A stretch of DNA of 64,000 nucleotides. It comes from Limnohabitans sp. G3-2 (GTDB taxonomy: Bacteria > Pseudomonadota > Gammaproteobacteria > Burkholderiales > Burkholderiaceae_C). How positions within the stretch are numbered: position 1 is the first letter of the stretch; the number at the start of each line of letters is the position of its first letter. Shown piece after piece: positions 32,748-41,613 of the stretch. The position numbers and the translations under genes are program-made. The DNA lies in contig NZ_NESG01000004.1 in NCBI RefSeq assembly GCF_002778275.1, forward strand, positions 186,001-250,000, read 5' to 3'. The notes under the pieces are model-generated. The model saw only the letters and a list, made by a program, of their open reading frames with translations, did not search any database and was not told where the DNA came from.

Positions 32748-33140
32748 ATGCTGATGTCTTACGGTGCATTGTTGGTGGCCGGTCTCATGCCTGTGGTGTG
32801 CGCGGGCATTGCCAAGTCAGGCTTCAAGGGCTATGACAACAGCGACCCGCGCGCTTGGTTGGCGCGGCAAACGGGCTTTCGGGCCCGGGCGAATGCCGCG
32901 CAGGCCAACTGTTTTGAGGCTTTCCCCTTCTTTGCGGTGGGTGTCATCTTGGCCTTGTTGACGGGGGTTGACCCCCGCATCGTGGATGGCGCCTCTGTGT
33001 TTTTCGTGCTCATGCGTGTGGCCTATGTGTTTTGCTATGTCAGCGACAAGGCCAAGTGGCGCACCATGGTGTGGTCGGCAGCCTATTTGACTGTGCTCGC
33101 TCTGTACGCTTTGGCCATGCTCAATTTGCAGATGGATTGA
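32748..33140 (+). CDS. MAPEG family membrane protein
   Basis: A 130-residue integral membrane protein with four hydrophobic segments. The family signature ARANAAQANCFEAFPFFAVG is visible near residues 46-65. MAPEG proteins include glutathione-dependent enzymes of eicosanoid metabolism; bacterial members are poorly characterised, some with glutathione transferase or peroxidase activity. GAGGAG lies seven bases before the ATG. Confidence 0.9.
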   Translation: MLMSYGALLVAGLMPVVCAGIAKSGFKGYDNSDPRAWLARQTGFRARANAAQANCFEAFPFFAVGVILALLTGVDPRIVDGASVFFVLMRVAYVFCYVSDKAKWRTMVWSAAYLTVLALYALAMLNLQMD

Positions 33141-33179
33141 GGTCAAAACCCCGGTGAATCAAGGCACAATAAGCGCTCT

Positions 33180-33272
33180 GCCCCGGTGGTGAAACTGGTA
33201 GACACACCGGACTTAAAATCCGTTGCTTCGTTCATAGCGGGCGTACCGGTTCGATTCCGGTTCGGGGCACCA
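33180..33272 (+). tRNA. tRNA-Leu (anticodon TAA)
   Basis: A 93-base class II tRNA with acceptor GCCCCGG/TCGGGGC, encoded CCA, a long variable arm and T-loop TTCGATT. The anticodon TAA is at 33224-33226. A protein frame reads through it into the next gene, which is a common false start. Confidence 0.97.
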
Positions 33273-33290
33273 TTCTGGGGAAACACCATC

Positions 33291-33923
33291 ATGAAAAACG
33301 ACAACGCACCGCTTGAAATTCATGTGCATGGTGATGTGCCCATCAAACCTGGGACGGACATCCAAGCCATCCAAGAAGCCCTCAAACCCCTTTGGCGTTA
33401 CGCCGGCGCTCGCAATTTGAGCGATGGCTCCTCCAGCCTCTACGAAGAAGAACCCGGCATCCGTTTCGACAGCGATGTGAGTCGTCTGCAAATGTGCTGG
33501 ACGGTTCGTGGTGACGATGATTTCCGCATGGTCATGGAAGACCTGTGCATGAACATCAATGATTTGTCGGCTGCAGGGGCACAGATCGAGGTCACCTTTT
33601 ACGACACCGAATTCGACGACGAAGACGAAGCCAGCGGTACCGAATCGCGCGATGATTTCGTCATGCTGTTTGTCGGGCCTGATCCAGGCGCCATCATGCA
33701 AGCGCAGCGTGACCTCTTGATTCACGATGTGGTGAACATGATGGAGCGCCATTTTGATGGCTCCGAGTTGTCTGGCGTTGTCGCTGAAATTGACAAGCTG
33801 TTCAGCCAACGCTTTGACAACCTCGTCAGCTCCTTGGAGCTGGGCAAACCGCCCCGAGGCCCAGGCGGGAATGGCGGCGGCAGTGGCCATGGCGGTGGCC
33901 GCCGACCACGACACCTTCACTGA
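33291..33923 (+). CDS. Conserved hypothetical acidic protein with Gly-rich tail
   Basis: A 210-residue cytoplasmic protein. The true start is the ATG at 33291, after the tRNA; an in-frame codon at 33186 lies inside the tRNA and is rejected. The N-terminal APLEIHVHGDVPIKPG and a very acidic stretch (FYDTEFDDEDEA, about residue 105) are notable. It ends in a Gly-rich, His/Arg-rich tail (GGNGGGSGHGGGRRP) that could bind metal or nucleic acid. I recognise no catalytic domain. It ends one base before the MFS gene. Confidence 0.8.
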   Translation: MKNDNAPLEIHVHGDVPIKPGTDIQAIQEALKPLWRYAGARNLSDGSSSLYEEEPGIRFDSDVSRLQMCWTVRGDDDFRMVMEDLCMNINDLSAAGAQIEVTFYDTEFDDEDEASGTESRDDFVMLFVGPDPGAIMQAQRDLLIHDVVNMMERHFDGSELSGVVAEIDKLFSQRFDNLVSSLELGKPPRGPGGNGGGSGHGGGRRPRHLH

Positions 33924-33924
33924 A

Positions 33925-35235
33925 ATGGTTTCCATGCCCCCTCTGATCTCTCGCGCAGCCCTCAATCCCGGCGTTCGAAGGCGCGAGGTGTTGGGCTGGG
34001 CCATGTACGATTTTGCCAACTCGGGCTATACGACCGTGGTCATCACGGCCGTTTTTGCGGCCTATTTTGTGGGTGGCGTGGCCGGCGGAGCCGATTGGGC
34101 CACTTTGGCTTGGACGTCCGGTTTGAGTGTTTCCTACCTGATCGTCATGCTGACCATGCCCGGCTTGGGCGCCCGTGCTGACCGTGTGGCGGGCAAAAAA
34201 CGCATGCTCATGTGGGTCACGGCCGGCTGTGTGCTCAGCACAGCCGCCCTGGCTTTCGTCGGGCCAGGGCAGGTCGCTTTGGCCCTGGGCATCTTGGTGG
34301 TGTCCAACACATTCTTTTCTTACGGCGAGTCGCTCACAGCGTCTTTTCTGCCGGAGCTGGCTCGGCCCGAAGCCATGGGCCGTGTCAGTGGCTGGGGCTG
34401 GTCTTTGGGCTACATCGGCGGCATGCTCACCTTGGGTATTTGCTTGGCCTACGTGTTGTCCGCCCAGGCGCGCGGCGAAACAGGCAGCCAGTTCGTGCCT
34501 GTGACCATGCTGATCACCGCGGTGATCTACGGCGCAGCGGCGCTGGTGACTTTCGCGCTTTTGAAAGAGCATTCGGCAGCGCAACCCCATATGCCTGCAC
34601 GCACCGTTTTGCAAAGTTTGCGTGGCCTGCGACAAACCTTGCGTGATGCCCAGCCTTACCCCGACTTCTTGCGGCTGCTGGCCTGTACCGTGGCTTACCA
34701 AGGTGGCGTGGCCGTGGCCATCACGCTGGCGGCCATTTACGCCGAGCAGGTGATCGGTTTCCAGCCCCAGGAAACCATGGTGCTGATCTTTGTGCTGAAC
34801 ATCGCTGCTTTTGTGGGCGCCTTTTTGCTGGGGCATCTGCAAGACCATCTCGGGCACAAGCTGACCTTGTCTCTGACCTTGTGGGGTTGGGTGGCCACCT
34901 GCATCATCGCGGCTTTGTCCACCAGCAAGGACGTGTTCTGGTGGGCGGCAGCCATTGCCGGTTTTTGCATGGGCTCGAGCCAATCGTCAGGCCGTGCCAT
35001 GGCGGCTTTGATGGTGCCTCCGCAGCGTCTGGGTGAGTTTTTCGGCTTGTGGACATTTGCCATTCGCTTGGCCAGCATCTTGGGGCCGCTGACCTACGGT
35101 CTGATCACTTGGTTGAGCGATGGCAACCAGCGTTTGGCGATCGGGTCCACCGCGCTGTTGTTCATTTTGGGTTGGGTGCTGTTGCTGCCGGTGGACGTGG
35201 AACGTGGTCGATTGGCCGCGCAAGCCTCTGCCTGA
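33925..35235 (+). CDS. MFS transporter, UMF1/Atg22-like
   Basis: A 436-residue major-facilitator protein with about 12 hydrophobic segments. The N-terminal EVLGWAMYDFANSGYTTVV is the hallmark of the UMF1 / vacuole effluxer Atg22-like family, whose eukaryotic members export amino acids from vacuoles. The start is uncertain between ATGs at 33925 and 33934, neither with a clear Shine-Dalgarno. It abuts the convergent murI stop with no spacing. The substrate is unknown; amino acids are plausible. Confidence 0.87.
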   Translation: MVSMPPLISRAALNPGVRRREVLGWAMYDFANSGYTTVVITAVFAAYFVGGVAGGADWATLAWTSGLSVSYLIVMLTMPGLGARADRVAGKKRMLMWVTAGCVLSTAALAFVGPGQVALALGILVVSNTFFSYGESLTASFLPELARPEAMGRVSGWGWSLGYIGGMLTLGICLAYVLSAQARGETGSQFVPVTMLITAVIYGAAALVTFALLKEHSAAQPHMPARTVLQSLRGLRQTLRDAQPYPDFLRLLACTVAYQGGVAVAITLAAIYAEQVIGFQPQETMVLIFVLNIAAFVGAFLLGHLQDHLGHKLTLSLTLWGWVATCIIAALSTSKDVFWWAAAIAGFCMGSSQSSGRAMAALMVPPQRLGEFFGLWTFAIRLASILGPLTYGLITWLSDGNQRLAIGSTALLFILGWVLLLPVDVERGRLAAQASA

Positions 35236-36090
35236 TCAAGCCAGGGCCAGTGACGCCGGGACAGCCTGGCAGATCTCGGACGTCCCGTTCAGCCAACGCT
35301 GGGCAGCCGCTTGCAGCCCCTGCAAGTTGCCCGTGGTCAACAAGCGCATGGGCTGTTCGCTCTCTTGCGCCACTTCCGTGTTCAAGCGTTCGGCGGCAGC
35401 CAGCAAGCGGTGGGTTTGACGCGCCACGGGTTCTCCGGTCGAGACCAGTTGGACATGCGGCCCCAACAGCTGCTGCAAAACCTGTTCGACAAACACATAG
35501 TGGGTGCAGCCCAATACCAAGGTGTCGATTTCACCCGGTGCCGATCCAAAGGGGCCCATGGCTTGGGTGTAGGTCTGCACCAAATGCGCGATCTGAGCGT
35601 GTGCGGCCTCGGCCTGATCGGGCAGGGTGCTTTGTTCAATGGCCAAGGCCAGGCCGTTGCAGGCTTGCACCTCAAACTGCGCTTCGTGTTGCACGCTGGA
35701 CAGCAGGCGTGCGAATTTCTCACTGCCCACTGTGCCGCGGGTGGCCATCACCCCGATGCGGCGGGTGTGGCTGAGCGCCAAAGCGGGCTTGAGTGCAGGC
35801 TCTAAGCCCACGACGGGCAGGGCGGGGTGTTGCAAACGCAGTGCTTGGATGGCCGCCGCAGTGGCGGTGTTGCAAGCCACCACCAAGGCCTTGATCTGGT
35901 GGCGCGCCAGCAAATATTCGGCGGCCGCGTGGGTGCGTTGGCTGACAAAGGCTTCGCTTTTTTCGCCGTAGGGCGCGTAGGCGTTGTCGGCCAGGTACAC
36001 GAAGCGTTCGTGCGGCAGCTCTTTTTGCAAGGCCCGCAACACGCTCAGGCCCCCAATGCCACTGTCAAAAACGCCGATGGGCGCGTTCAT
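35236..36090 (-). CDS. murI: Glutamate racemase
   Basis: A 284-residue cofactor-independent racemase making D-glutamate for peptidoglycan. Catalytic Cys73 (VVACNTATA) and Cys195 with His197 (LGCTHYVF) are present, with the N-terminal FDSGIGG motif carrying Asp9. It starts two bases after the fumarase stop, so the genes are likely one operon. The family length is usual. Confidence 0.96.
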   Translation of the reverse strand: MNAPIGVFDSGIGGLSVLRALQKELPHERFVYLADNAYAPYGEKSEAFVSQRTHAAAEYLLARHQIKALVVACNTATAAAIQALRLQHPALPVVGLEPALKPALALSHTRRIGVMATRGTVGSEKFARLLSSVQHEAQFEVQACNGLALAIEQSTLPDQAEAAHAQIAHLVQTYTQAMGPFGSAPGEIDTLVLGCTHYVFVEQVLQQLLGPHVQLVSTGEPVARQTHRLLAAAERLNTEVAQESEQPMRLLTTGNLQGLQAAAQRWLNGTSEICQAVPASLALA

Positions 36091-36092
36091 GC

Positions 36093-37646
36093 TCAGCCTG
36101 CGCTGACGCCGATGCCTTTGAACTCACCCGTGGCGATGCGTTTTTGCCATTCGGCCGGGCCGGTGATGTGCGCGCTGGTGCCGCCCGCATCCACCGCAAC
36201 CGTCACGGGCATGTCCACCACGTCGAATTCGTAAATGGCTTCCATGCCCATGTCGGCAAAGCCCACGACTTGGGCGTGTTTGATGGCTTTGGACACCAGG
36301 TAAGCAGCACCGCCCACGGCCATCAAGTAAGCGCTCTTGTGCTTCTTGATGGCTTCGATGGCGACCGGGCCGCGCTCGGCTTTGCCGATCATGGCGATCA
36401 GGCCGGTGTTGGCCAGCATCATTTCGGTGAAGCCGTCCATGCGGGTGGCGGTGGTGGGTCCGGCAGGGCCGACGGCCTCGTCGCGCACAGGGTCGACCGG
36501 GCCCACGTAATAAATGACGCGGTTGGTGAAGTCCACGGGCAGTTTTTCGCCTTTAGCCAGCATGTCCTGGATGCGTTTGTGTGCGGCATCGCGGCCGGTG
36601 AGCATCTTGCCGTTGAGCAAGAGGGTTTGGCCGGGTTTCCAAGCGGCCACTTGCTCAGGCGTGAGGGTGTTGAGGTCCACGCGCTGGCTCTTTTCGGTGT
36701 CGGCCGTCCAGCCCACGTTGGGCCACAGGTCGAGCGAGGGGGCTTCGAGGTAGCTGGGGCCAGAGCCGTCCAGCACGAAGTGCGCGTGGCGCGTGGCTGC
36801 GCAGTTGGGGATCATCGCCACGGGCTTGCTGGCCGCGTGGGTGGGGTACATCTTGATCTTCACGTCCAGCACGGTGGTGAGGCCACCCAAGCCTTGTGCG
36901 CCAATGCCCAGGGCATTGACCTTGTGGTACAGCTCCAAGCGCATTTCTTCCACGGGGTCGAGCTTTTGGCCTTGGCTGGATTTTTCGAGCAGCTGGTACA
37001 TGTTGAGGTCGTCCATCAGGCTTTCCTTGGCCAACAGGACCGCTTTTTCGGCGGTGCCGCCGATGCCGATGCCCAGCATGCCAGGCGGGCACCAGCCCGC
37101 GCCCATGGTGGGCACCGTTTTGAGCACCCAGTCGACGATGCTGTCACCGGGGTTGAGCATGATCATCTTGGACTTGTTCTCGCTGCCGCCACCTTTGGCC
37201 GCCACAGTCACATGCACATGGTGGCCGGGCACGATTTTGGTGAAGATGACTGCAGGCGTGTTGTCTTTGGTGTTTTTGCGGTTGAAGTGCGGGTCAGACA
37301 CGACAGAGGCACGCAGCATGTTGTCCGATTGGTTGTAACCCCGGCGCACGCCTTCGTTGATGGCGTCTTCCAAGCTGCCCGTGAAGCCGTCAAATTTCAC
37401 GTCCATGCCGACTTCGAGGAAGACGTTGACGATGCCGGTGTCCTGGCAAATCGGGCGGTGACCGATGGCGCTCATCTTGCTGTTGGTCAGGATTTGCGCA
37501 ATCGCATCCTTGGCGGCAGGGCTTTGTTCACGCGCGTAAGCACTGGCCAGGTGGGAAATGAAGTCAGCTGGGTGGTAGTAGCTGATGTACTGCAGGGCAG
37601 CGGCGACGGATTCGATCAGGTCGTCTTGTTGGATCAGTGTGGTCAT
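36093..37646 (-). CDS. fumA: Fumarate hydratase, class I (iron-sulfur)
   Basis: A 517-residue dimeric class I fumarase interconverting fumarate and malate. The 4Fe-4S cluster Cys are in CQDTGIV (about residue 67), in CAATRHAHF and in the GWCPPGMLGIGIGG segment. Both the N-terminal (alpha) and C-terminal (beta) domains are fused in one chain. The ATG at 37646 is taken; a TTG five codons upstream is possible. It sits between the UPF0114 gene and murI. Confidence 0.96.
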   Translation of the reverse strand: MTTLIQQDDLIESVAAALQYISYYHPADFISHLASAYAREQSPAAKDAIAQILTNSKMSAIGHRPICQDTGIVNVFLEVGMDVKFDGFTGSLEDAINEGVRRGYNQSDNMLRASVVSDPHFNRKNTKDNTPAVIFTKIVPGHHVHVTVAAKGGGSENKSKMIMLNPGDSIVDWVLKTVPTMGAGWCPPGMLGIGIGGTAEKAVLLAKESLMDDLNMYQLLEKSSQGQKLDPVEEMRLELYHKVNALGIGAQGLGGLTTVLDVKIKMYPTHAASKPVAMIPNCAATRHAHFVLDGSGPSYLEAPSLDLWPNVGWTADTEKSQRVDLNTLTPEQVAAWKPGQTLLLNGKMLTGRDAAHKRIQDMLAKGEKLPVDFTNRVIYYVGPVDPVRDEAVGPAGPTTATRMDGFTEMMLANTGLIAMIGKAERGPVAIEAIKKHKSAYLMAVGGAAYLVSKAIKHAQVVGFADMGMEAIYEFDVVDMPVTVAVDAGGTSAHITGPAEWQKRIATGEFKGIGVSAG

Positions 37647-37682
37647 GGTGGTGGCGTCCAAGAAAAATCAAAAACGGTTTGT

Positions 37683-38282
37683 TCAATGGGCCTTGTCGTG
37701 GTGCGACATCAGGCGGTCTGCATAAGCAATGGCAATGGCGCTGAGCAAGAAAGCCATGTGGATGATGGTTTGCCACATCAGCACTTTTTCATCGTAGTTG
37801 GCGGCGTTGATGAAGGTTTTGAGCAAATGGATGGAGCTGATCCCGATGATGGCGGTGCCCAGTTTGACTTTGAGCACCGAGGCGTTGACATGGTCCAGCC
37901 ATTCGGGTTGGTCGGGGTGGCCCTCCAGATTGAGGCGGGAGACAAAGGTTTCGTAGCCGCCCACAATGACCATGATCAGCAAGTTGGAAATCATGACCAC
38001 ATCGATCAGGGCCAAAACGACCAGCATGATCACGGTTTCGTTCAGTGAGGTGATGGGGGCGTCGGTTTTGTAACCGATGCTGGTGATCAAGGCCTGCAGG
38101 GCGGTTTGGCTGCCAAATGCTGCCTCCAAGAGGTGCACCAATTCCACCCAAAAGTGGAAAACGTACACGGCTTGAGCGGCGATGAGGCCCAAATAAAGGG
38201 GCAATTGCAGCCAACGGCTGGCAAAAATAAAGCTGTTCAAGGGGCTCAATTTGCCTTTGGGGGCGGGCTGCTTGGGGGACAT
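37683..38282 (-). CDS. UPF0114/YqhA (TIGR00645) membrane protein
   Basis: A 199-residue inner-membrane protein with three to four hydrophobic helices (around residues 20-45, 75-105, 145-165 and 170-190). The core [20 protein letters not shown] and the YETFVSRL loop match the YqhA/TIGR00645 family. AGGAAAA precedes the ATG at 38282, so the open frame to 38372 is discarded. The function is unknown. It lies 36 bases upstream of fumarase in the same direction. Confidence 0.9.
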   Translation of the reverse strand: MSPKQPAPKGKLSPLNSFIFASRWLQLPLYLGLIAAQAVYVFHFWVELVHLLEAAFGSQTALQALITSIGYKTDAPITSLNETVIMLVVLALIDVVMISNLLIMVIVGGYETFVSRLNLEGHPDQPEWLDHVNASVLKVKLGTAIIGISSIHLLKTFINAANYDEKVLMWQTIIHMAFLLSAIAIAYADRLMSHHDKAH

Positions 38283-38460
38283 GGTTTTCCTGAATGTTGC
38301 TTGTAGGCCTGGCCTTGAGGCGAGATGAGATTTTAGGCGGTAGAAGGGCTGTTCTCTCCCATGCCCGTGCAAGTCTGATGTCAGTCAGTGCTTTGTAAGA
38401 GCGAAAGCCGACATTTGCACCAGTTTAGAAAACGCCCATGTCATTGAGGAGACAAATCCG

Positions 38461-40422
38461 ATGAGTTCCAACCTTTATCAACCCAGCGCAGACTTCGTTC
38501 AAAACGCCAACATCTCCGGTATGGCCGCCTATGAAGCCCTGTGCAAAGAGGCGCAAACCGATTACCAAGGGTTCTGGGGCCGTTTGGCCAAAGAGCTGAT
38601 CAGCTGGAAGACCCCTTTCACCAAGGTGCTCGACGAGTCCAATGCGCCGTTTTTCAAGTGGTTCGAAGACGGCACACTCAACGCCTCTTACAACTGCCTC
38701 GACCGCAACGTCGAAAAAGGCCTGGGCGACAAGACCGCCATCATTTTTGAAGCCGATGGCGGCGAAGTGAGCAAGGTCACCTACAGCCAACTGCTGGCCA
38801 AAACCTGCCAGTACGCCAACGCTTTGAAGAGCCTGGGCATCCAAAAGGGTGACCGTGTGGTCATCTACATCTCCATGTCCATCGAAGGCGTGGCGGCCAT
38901 GCAAGCTTGCGCCCGCATTGGCGCCACCCACTCGGTGGTGTTCGGTGGTTTCTCGGCCCAGTCACTGCGTGACCGTATCGAAGACACGGGCGCTGTGGCC
39001 GTGATCACCGCCGACAACCAAGTGCGCGGTGGCAAGCTGCTGCCCCTCAAGTCCATCGTGGACGAAGCCATCAACCTGGGCGGTTGCGGCTCGATCAAGA
39101 ATGTGTTGGTCGTCAAGCGCTCGGGTGCCGAGATCGCCATGACCGCAGGTCGCGACCAGTGGATGGCCGATCTGGCTGACCAGCAAGCCACCACCTGCGA
39201 GCCCGAGTGGGTCGGCGCCGAGCACCCCTTGTTCTTGCTCTACACCTCCGGCTCCACCGGCAAACCCAAAGGCGTGCAACACAGCACCGGTGGCTATTTG
39301 CTGCATGCCGCATTGACCACCAAGTGGACCTTCGACTTGAAGGCAGACGATGTGTTCTGGTGCACCGCCGACATCGGCTGGGTCACGGGCCACACCTACA
39401 TCACCTATGGCCCCCTGGCGCTGGGCGGCACCGAAATCGTGTTCGAGGGCGTGCCCACTTACCCCGATGCCGGCCGTTTCTGGAAAATGATCCAGGACCA
39501 CAAAGCCACCATCTTCTACACTGCGCCCACCGCCATCCGCTCGCTCATCAAGGCGGCTGAAGCCAACGACGCCGTGCATCCCAAGAGCTACAACTTGAGC
39601 AGCCTGCGCCTCTTGGGCTCGGTGGGCGAGCCCATCAACCCTGCCGCGTGGGAGTGGTACCACCAGCACGTCGGTGGCGGCCGTTGCCCCATCGTGGACA
39701 CCTTCTGGCAAACCGAAACCGGTGGCCACATGATCACGCCTCTGCCCGGCGTGACCCCCATGGTGCCCGGTTCTTGCACCTTGCCTTTCCCAGGCATCCA
39801 GGCCGCCATCGTGAGCGAAACCGGCGAGGACATGCCCAATGGCCAAGGCGGCATCTTGGTGGTCAAGCGCCCCTGGCCTTCCATGATCCGCAACATCTGG
39901 GGCGACCCCGAGCGCTTCAAAAAGAGCTACTACCCTGAAGACTTCAAGGGCAAGTACTACTTGGCGGGCGACGGCGCGATCCGCGACGAGAAAACCGGTT
40001 ACTTCACCATCACGGGCCGCATCGACGACGTGCTGAACGTGTCGGGTCACCGCATGGGCACCATGGAAATCGAATCGGCCCTGGTCAGCTGCACCGAGCT
40101 GGTGGCCGAAGCCGCCGTGGTGGGCCGCCCCGACGACACCACGGGCGAAGCCATTTGCGCCTTTGTGGTGCTCAAGCGCGCGCTGCCCAATGGCGAAGAA
40201 GGCAAGGCGATTGCCAAGCAGTTGCGTGACCACATCGCCAAAGAAATCGGCCCCATCGCCAAGCCCAAGGACATCCGCTTCGGTGAGAACTTGCCCAAGA
40301 CCCGTTCGGGCAAGATCATGCGCCGCCTGCTGCGTTCGCTGGCCAAAGGCGAAGCCATCACGCAAGACATCTCAACGCTGGAAAACCCGGCGATTTTGGG
40401 TCAGCTGGGTCAGGCTTACTGA
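38461..40422 (+). CDS. acs: Acetyl-CoA synthetase
   Basis: A 653-residue AMP-forming ligase activating acetate to acetyl-CoA. The adenylation P-loop [19 protein letters not shown] is near residue 260, with WWQTETGG-like [13 protein letters not shown] near 420. The acylation-regulated Lys sits in [11 protein letters not shown] near 615. The length is canonical. GAGGAG lies ten bases before the ATG. A shared terminator follows. Confidence 0.97.
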   Translation: MSSNLYQPSADFVQNANISGMAAYEALCKEAQTDYQGFWGRLAKELISWKTPFTKVLDESNAPFFKWFEDGTLNASYNCLDRNVEKGLGDKTAIIFEADGGEVSKVTYSQLLAKTCQYANALKSLGIQKGDRVVIYISMSIEGVAAMQACARIGATHSVVFGGFSAQSLRDRIEDTGAVAVITADNQVRGGKLLPLKSIVDEAINLGGCGSIKNVLVVKRSGAEIAMTAGRDQWMADLADQQATTCEPEWVGAEHPLFLLYTSGSTGKPKGVQHSTGGYLLHAALTTKWTFDLKADDVFWCTADIGWVTGHTYITYGPLALGGTEIVFEGVPTYPDAGRFWKMIQDHKATIFYTAPTAIRSLIKAAEANDAVHPKSYNLSSLRLLGSVGEPINPAAWEWYHQHVGGGRCPIVDTFWQTETGGHMITPLPGVTPMVPGSCTLPFPGIQAAIVSETGEDMPNGQGGILVVKRPWPSMIRNIWGDPERFKKSYYPEDFKGKYYLAGDGAIRDEKTGYFTITGRIDDVLNVSGHRMGTMEIESALVSCTELVAEAAVVGRPDDTTGEAICAFVVLKRALPNGEEGKAIAKQLRDHIAKEIGPIAKPKDIRFGENLPKTRSGKIMRRLLRSLAKGEAITQDISTLENPAILGQLGQAY

Positions 40423-40472
40423 TCGGCTGCACCCTCTGGCAGCGGTCCTCAAACCGTTGCCAGCGTCGCAAA

Positions 40473-40505
40473 CAAAAAGGCAGCCTCGGCTGCCTTTTTG
40501 TTTTG
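40473..40505. terminator. Bidirectional terminator between acs and the Bug gene
   Basis: A near-perfect stem AAAAAGGCAGCC / GGCTGCCTTTTT with a two-base loop. T-runs on both strands would end transcription of acs and of the convergent Bug gene. Confidence 0.88.
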
Positions 40506-40521
40506 GTGCGGGACTGGGGTG

Positions 40522-41505
40522 TCAGGTTTTCATGGCCAAACCCAGTCGCTCGATGGTTGCTTTTTCGGACTGGAAGGTGTTGCGGATGAACTGGGTGTAT
40601 TCCTCTGTGCCCATGTAAATCACCGATTGGTCGTATTTGTCAAAGCTGGCCATGACGGCCGGGTCTTGCAAGGTTTGCTTGAAGGCGTCGTGCAACTTTT
40701 TGACCACGGCCGGGTCCATGCCCTTGGGGCCGCCAATGCCAAAGGGCGAATCAGAGACGGTGTCGAAACCGAGTTCATTGAGCGTGGGCACATTGGGCCA
40801 GCGCTTGGTGCGCTTGCTGCCGTAGGTGGCCAGCAAGCGCATGGTGCCCGCCTCGACCTGCGGGGCCCATCCCGTCGCGTCGCTGTGCGACATGACGTGG
40901 CCACCCAACACCGCTTGCACCCCGTCGGCGCTGCCTTTGAAGGGCACATGGGTGACATCGATTTTGGCTTTGCTGGCAAATTCGGCAAAGGCCAGGTGCG
41001 GCGTGGTGCCGTTTCCCGTGGAGCCGTAGGTGAATTTGCCCGGATTGGCTTTGGCAAAGGCCACCAAGTCTGCGATCGATTTGATGGGGGAGTCGGACCG
41101 CACCACCACCCCAAAGGTGTAGCCCGTGAGGCAGGCGATGTAAGTGAAGTCTTTGAGCGGGTCGAACTGCATTTTTTGCATGTGCGGCAAACGCGCCACG
41201 CCGATGGTGATTTGCGACAGGGTGTAGCCATCGGGCTGGGCCCGCACCAGCTCGTTGGGGCCGAGCATGCCGCTGGCGCCCGGTTTGTTGTCGATGACCA
41301 CTTGAACGCCCAGGGCCTTGGTGGCGCTTTCGGCCAAGGCGCGCATCACGGCATCGCTGGACCCCCCTGCAGGCCAAGGGCAAATCAGTTTGATGGGCTT
41401 GGCCGGAAAAGCCTGGGCTCGCGCCAAGCTGGGGAAGGCCAGCGTGACGGCGGCGGCGGCGGTGGCCTGAACAAATGAACGGCGGTGGGTGTCTGGGGTG
41501 GTCAA
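40522..41505 (-). CDS. Bug family (TctC-like) substrate-binding protein
   Basis: A 327-residue periplasmic receptor. I propose a TTG start at 41505 because AGGAG lies six bases upstream; earlier codons in frame to 41571 have no such site. The N-terminus has twin arginines (HRRSFVQATAAAAV) and cleaves after ARAQA, so Tat or Sec export is possible. The Bug hallmarks LICPWPAGGSSDAVMRA and VIDNKPGASGMLG are present. No tctA/B genes are nearby, so it is an orphan receptor of unknown ligand. Confidence 0.92.
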   Translation of the reverse strand: MTTPDTHRRSFVQATAAAAVTLAFPSLARAQAFPAKPIKLICPWPAGGSSDAVMRALAESATKALGVQVVIDNKPGASGMLGPNELVRAQPDGYTLSQITIGVARLPHMQKMQFDPLKDFTYIACLTGYTFGVVVRSDSPIKSIADLVAFAKANPGKFTYGSTGNGTTPHLAFAEFASKAKIDVTHVPFKGSADGVQAVLGGHVMSHSDATGWAPQVEAGTMRLLATYGSKRTKRWPNVPTLNELGFDTVSDSPFGIGGPKGMDPAVVKKLHDAFKQTLQDPAVMASFDKYDQSVIYMGTEEYTQFIRNTFQSEKATIERLGLAMKT

Positions 41506-41613
41506 AAAAGTCTCCTGTGGGAATGGGTCAACACATTCCAATGCAAGCACTGTGGCCTGACAAGAGGGCAAACCTGAGGCCGGGCTCAGGCGAGGTCGCT
41601 TTCGCGACTGGTT

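Noticed and set aside
33186-33290. Extension of the 210-residue gene's start into tRNA-Leu
   Set aside because: The extra residues (MVKLVDTPDL...) are the translation of the tRNA itself, a frequent annotation error; the ATG at 33291 follows the tRNA.
36144-38048. 634-codon open frame on the plus strand, antisense to fumarase and UPF0114
   Set aside because: His/Gly/Val-rich product without family features, fully opposite two well-conserved genes; a by-product of codon bias in GC-rich DNA.
38962-40365. 467-codon open frame antisense to acs
   Set aside because: Composition-driven antisense frame opposite a highly conserved gene.
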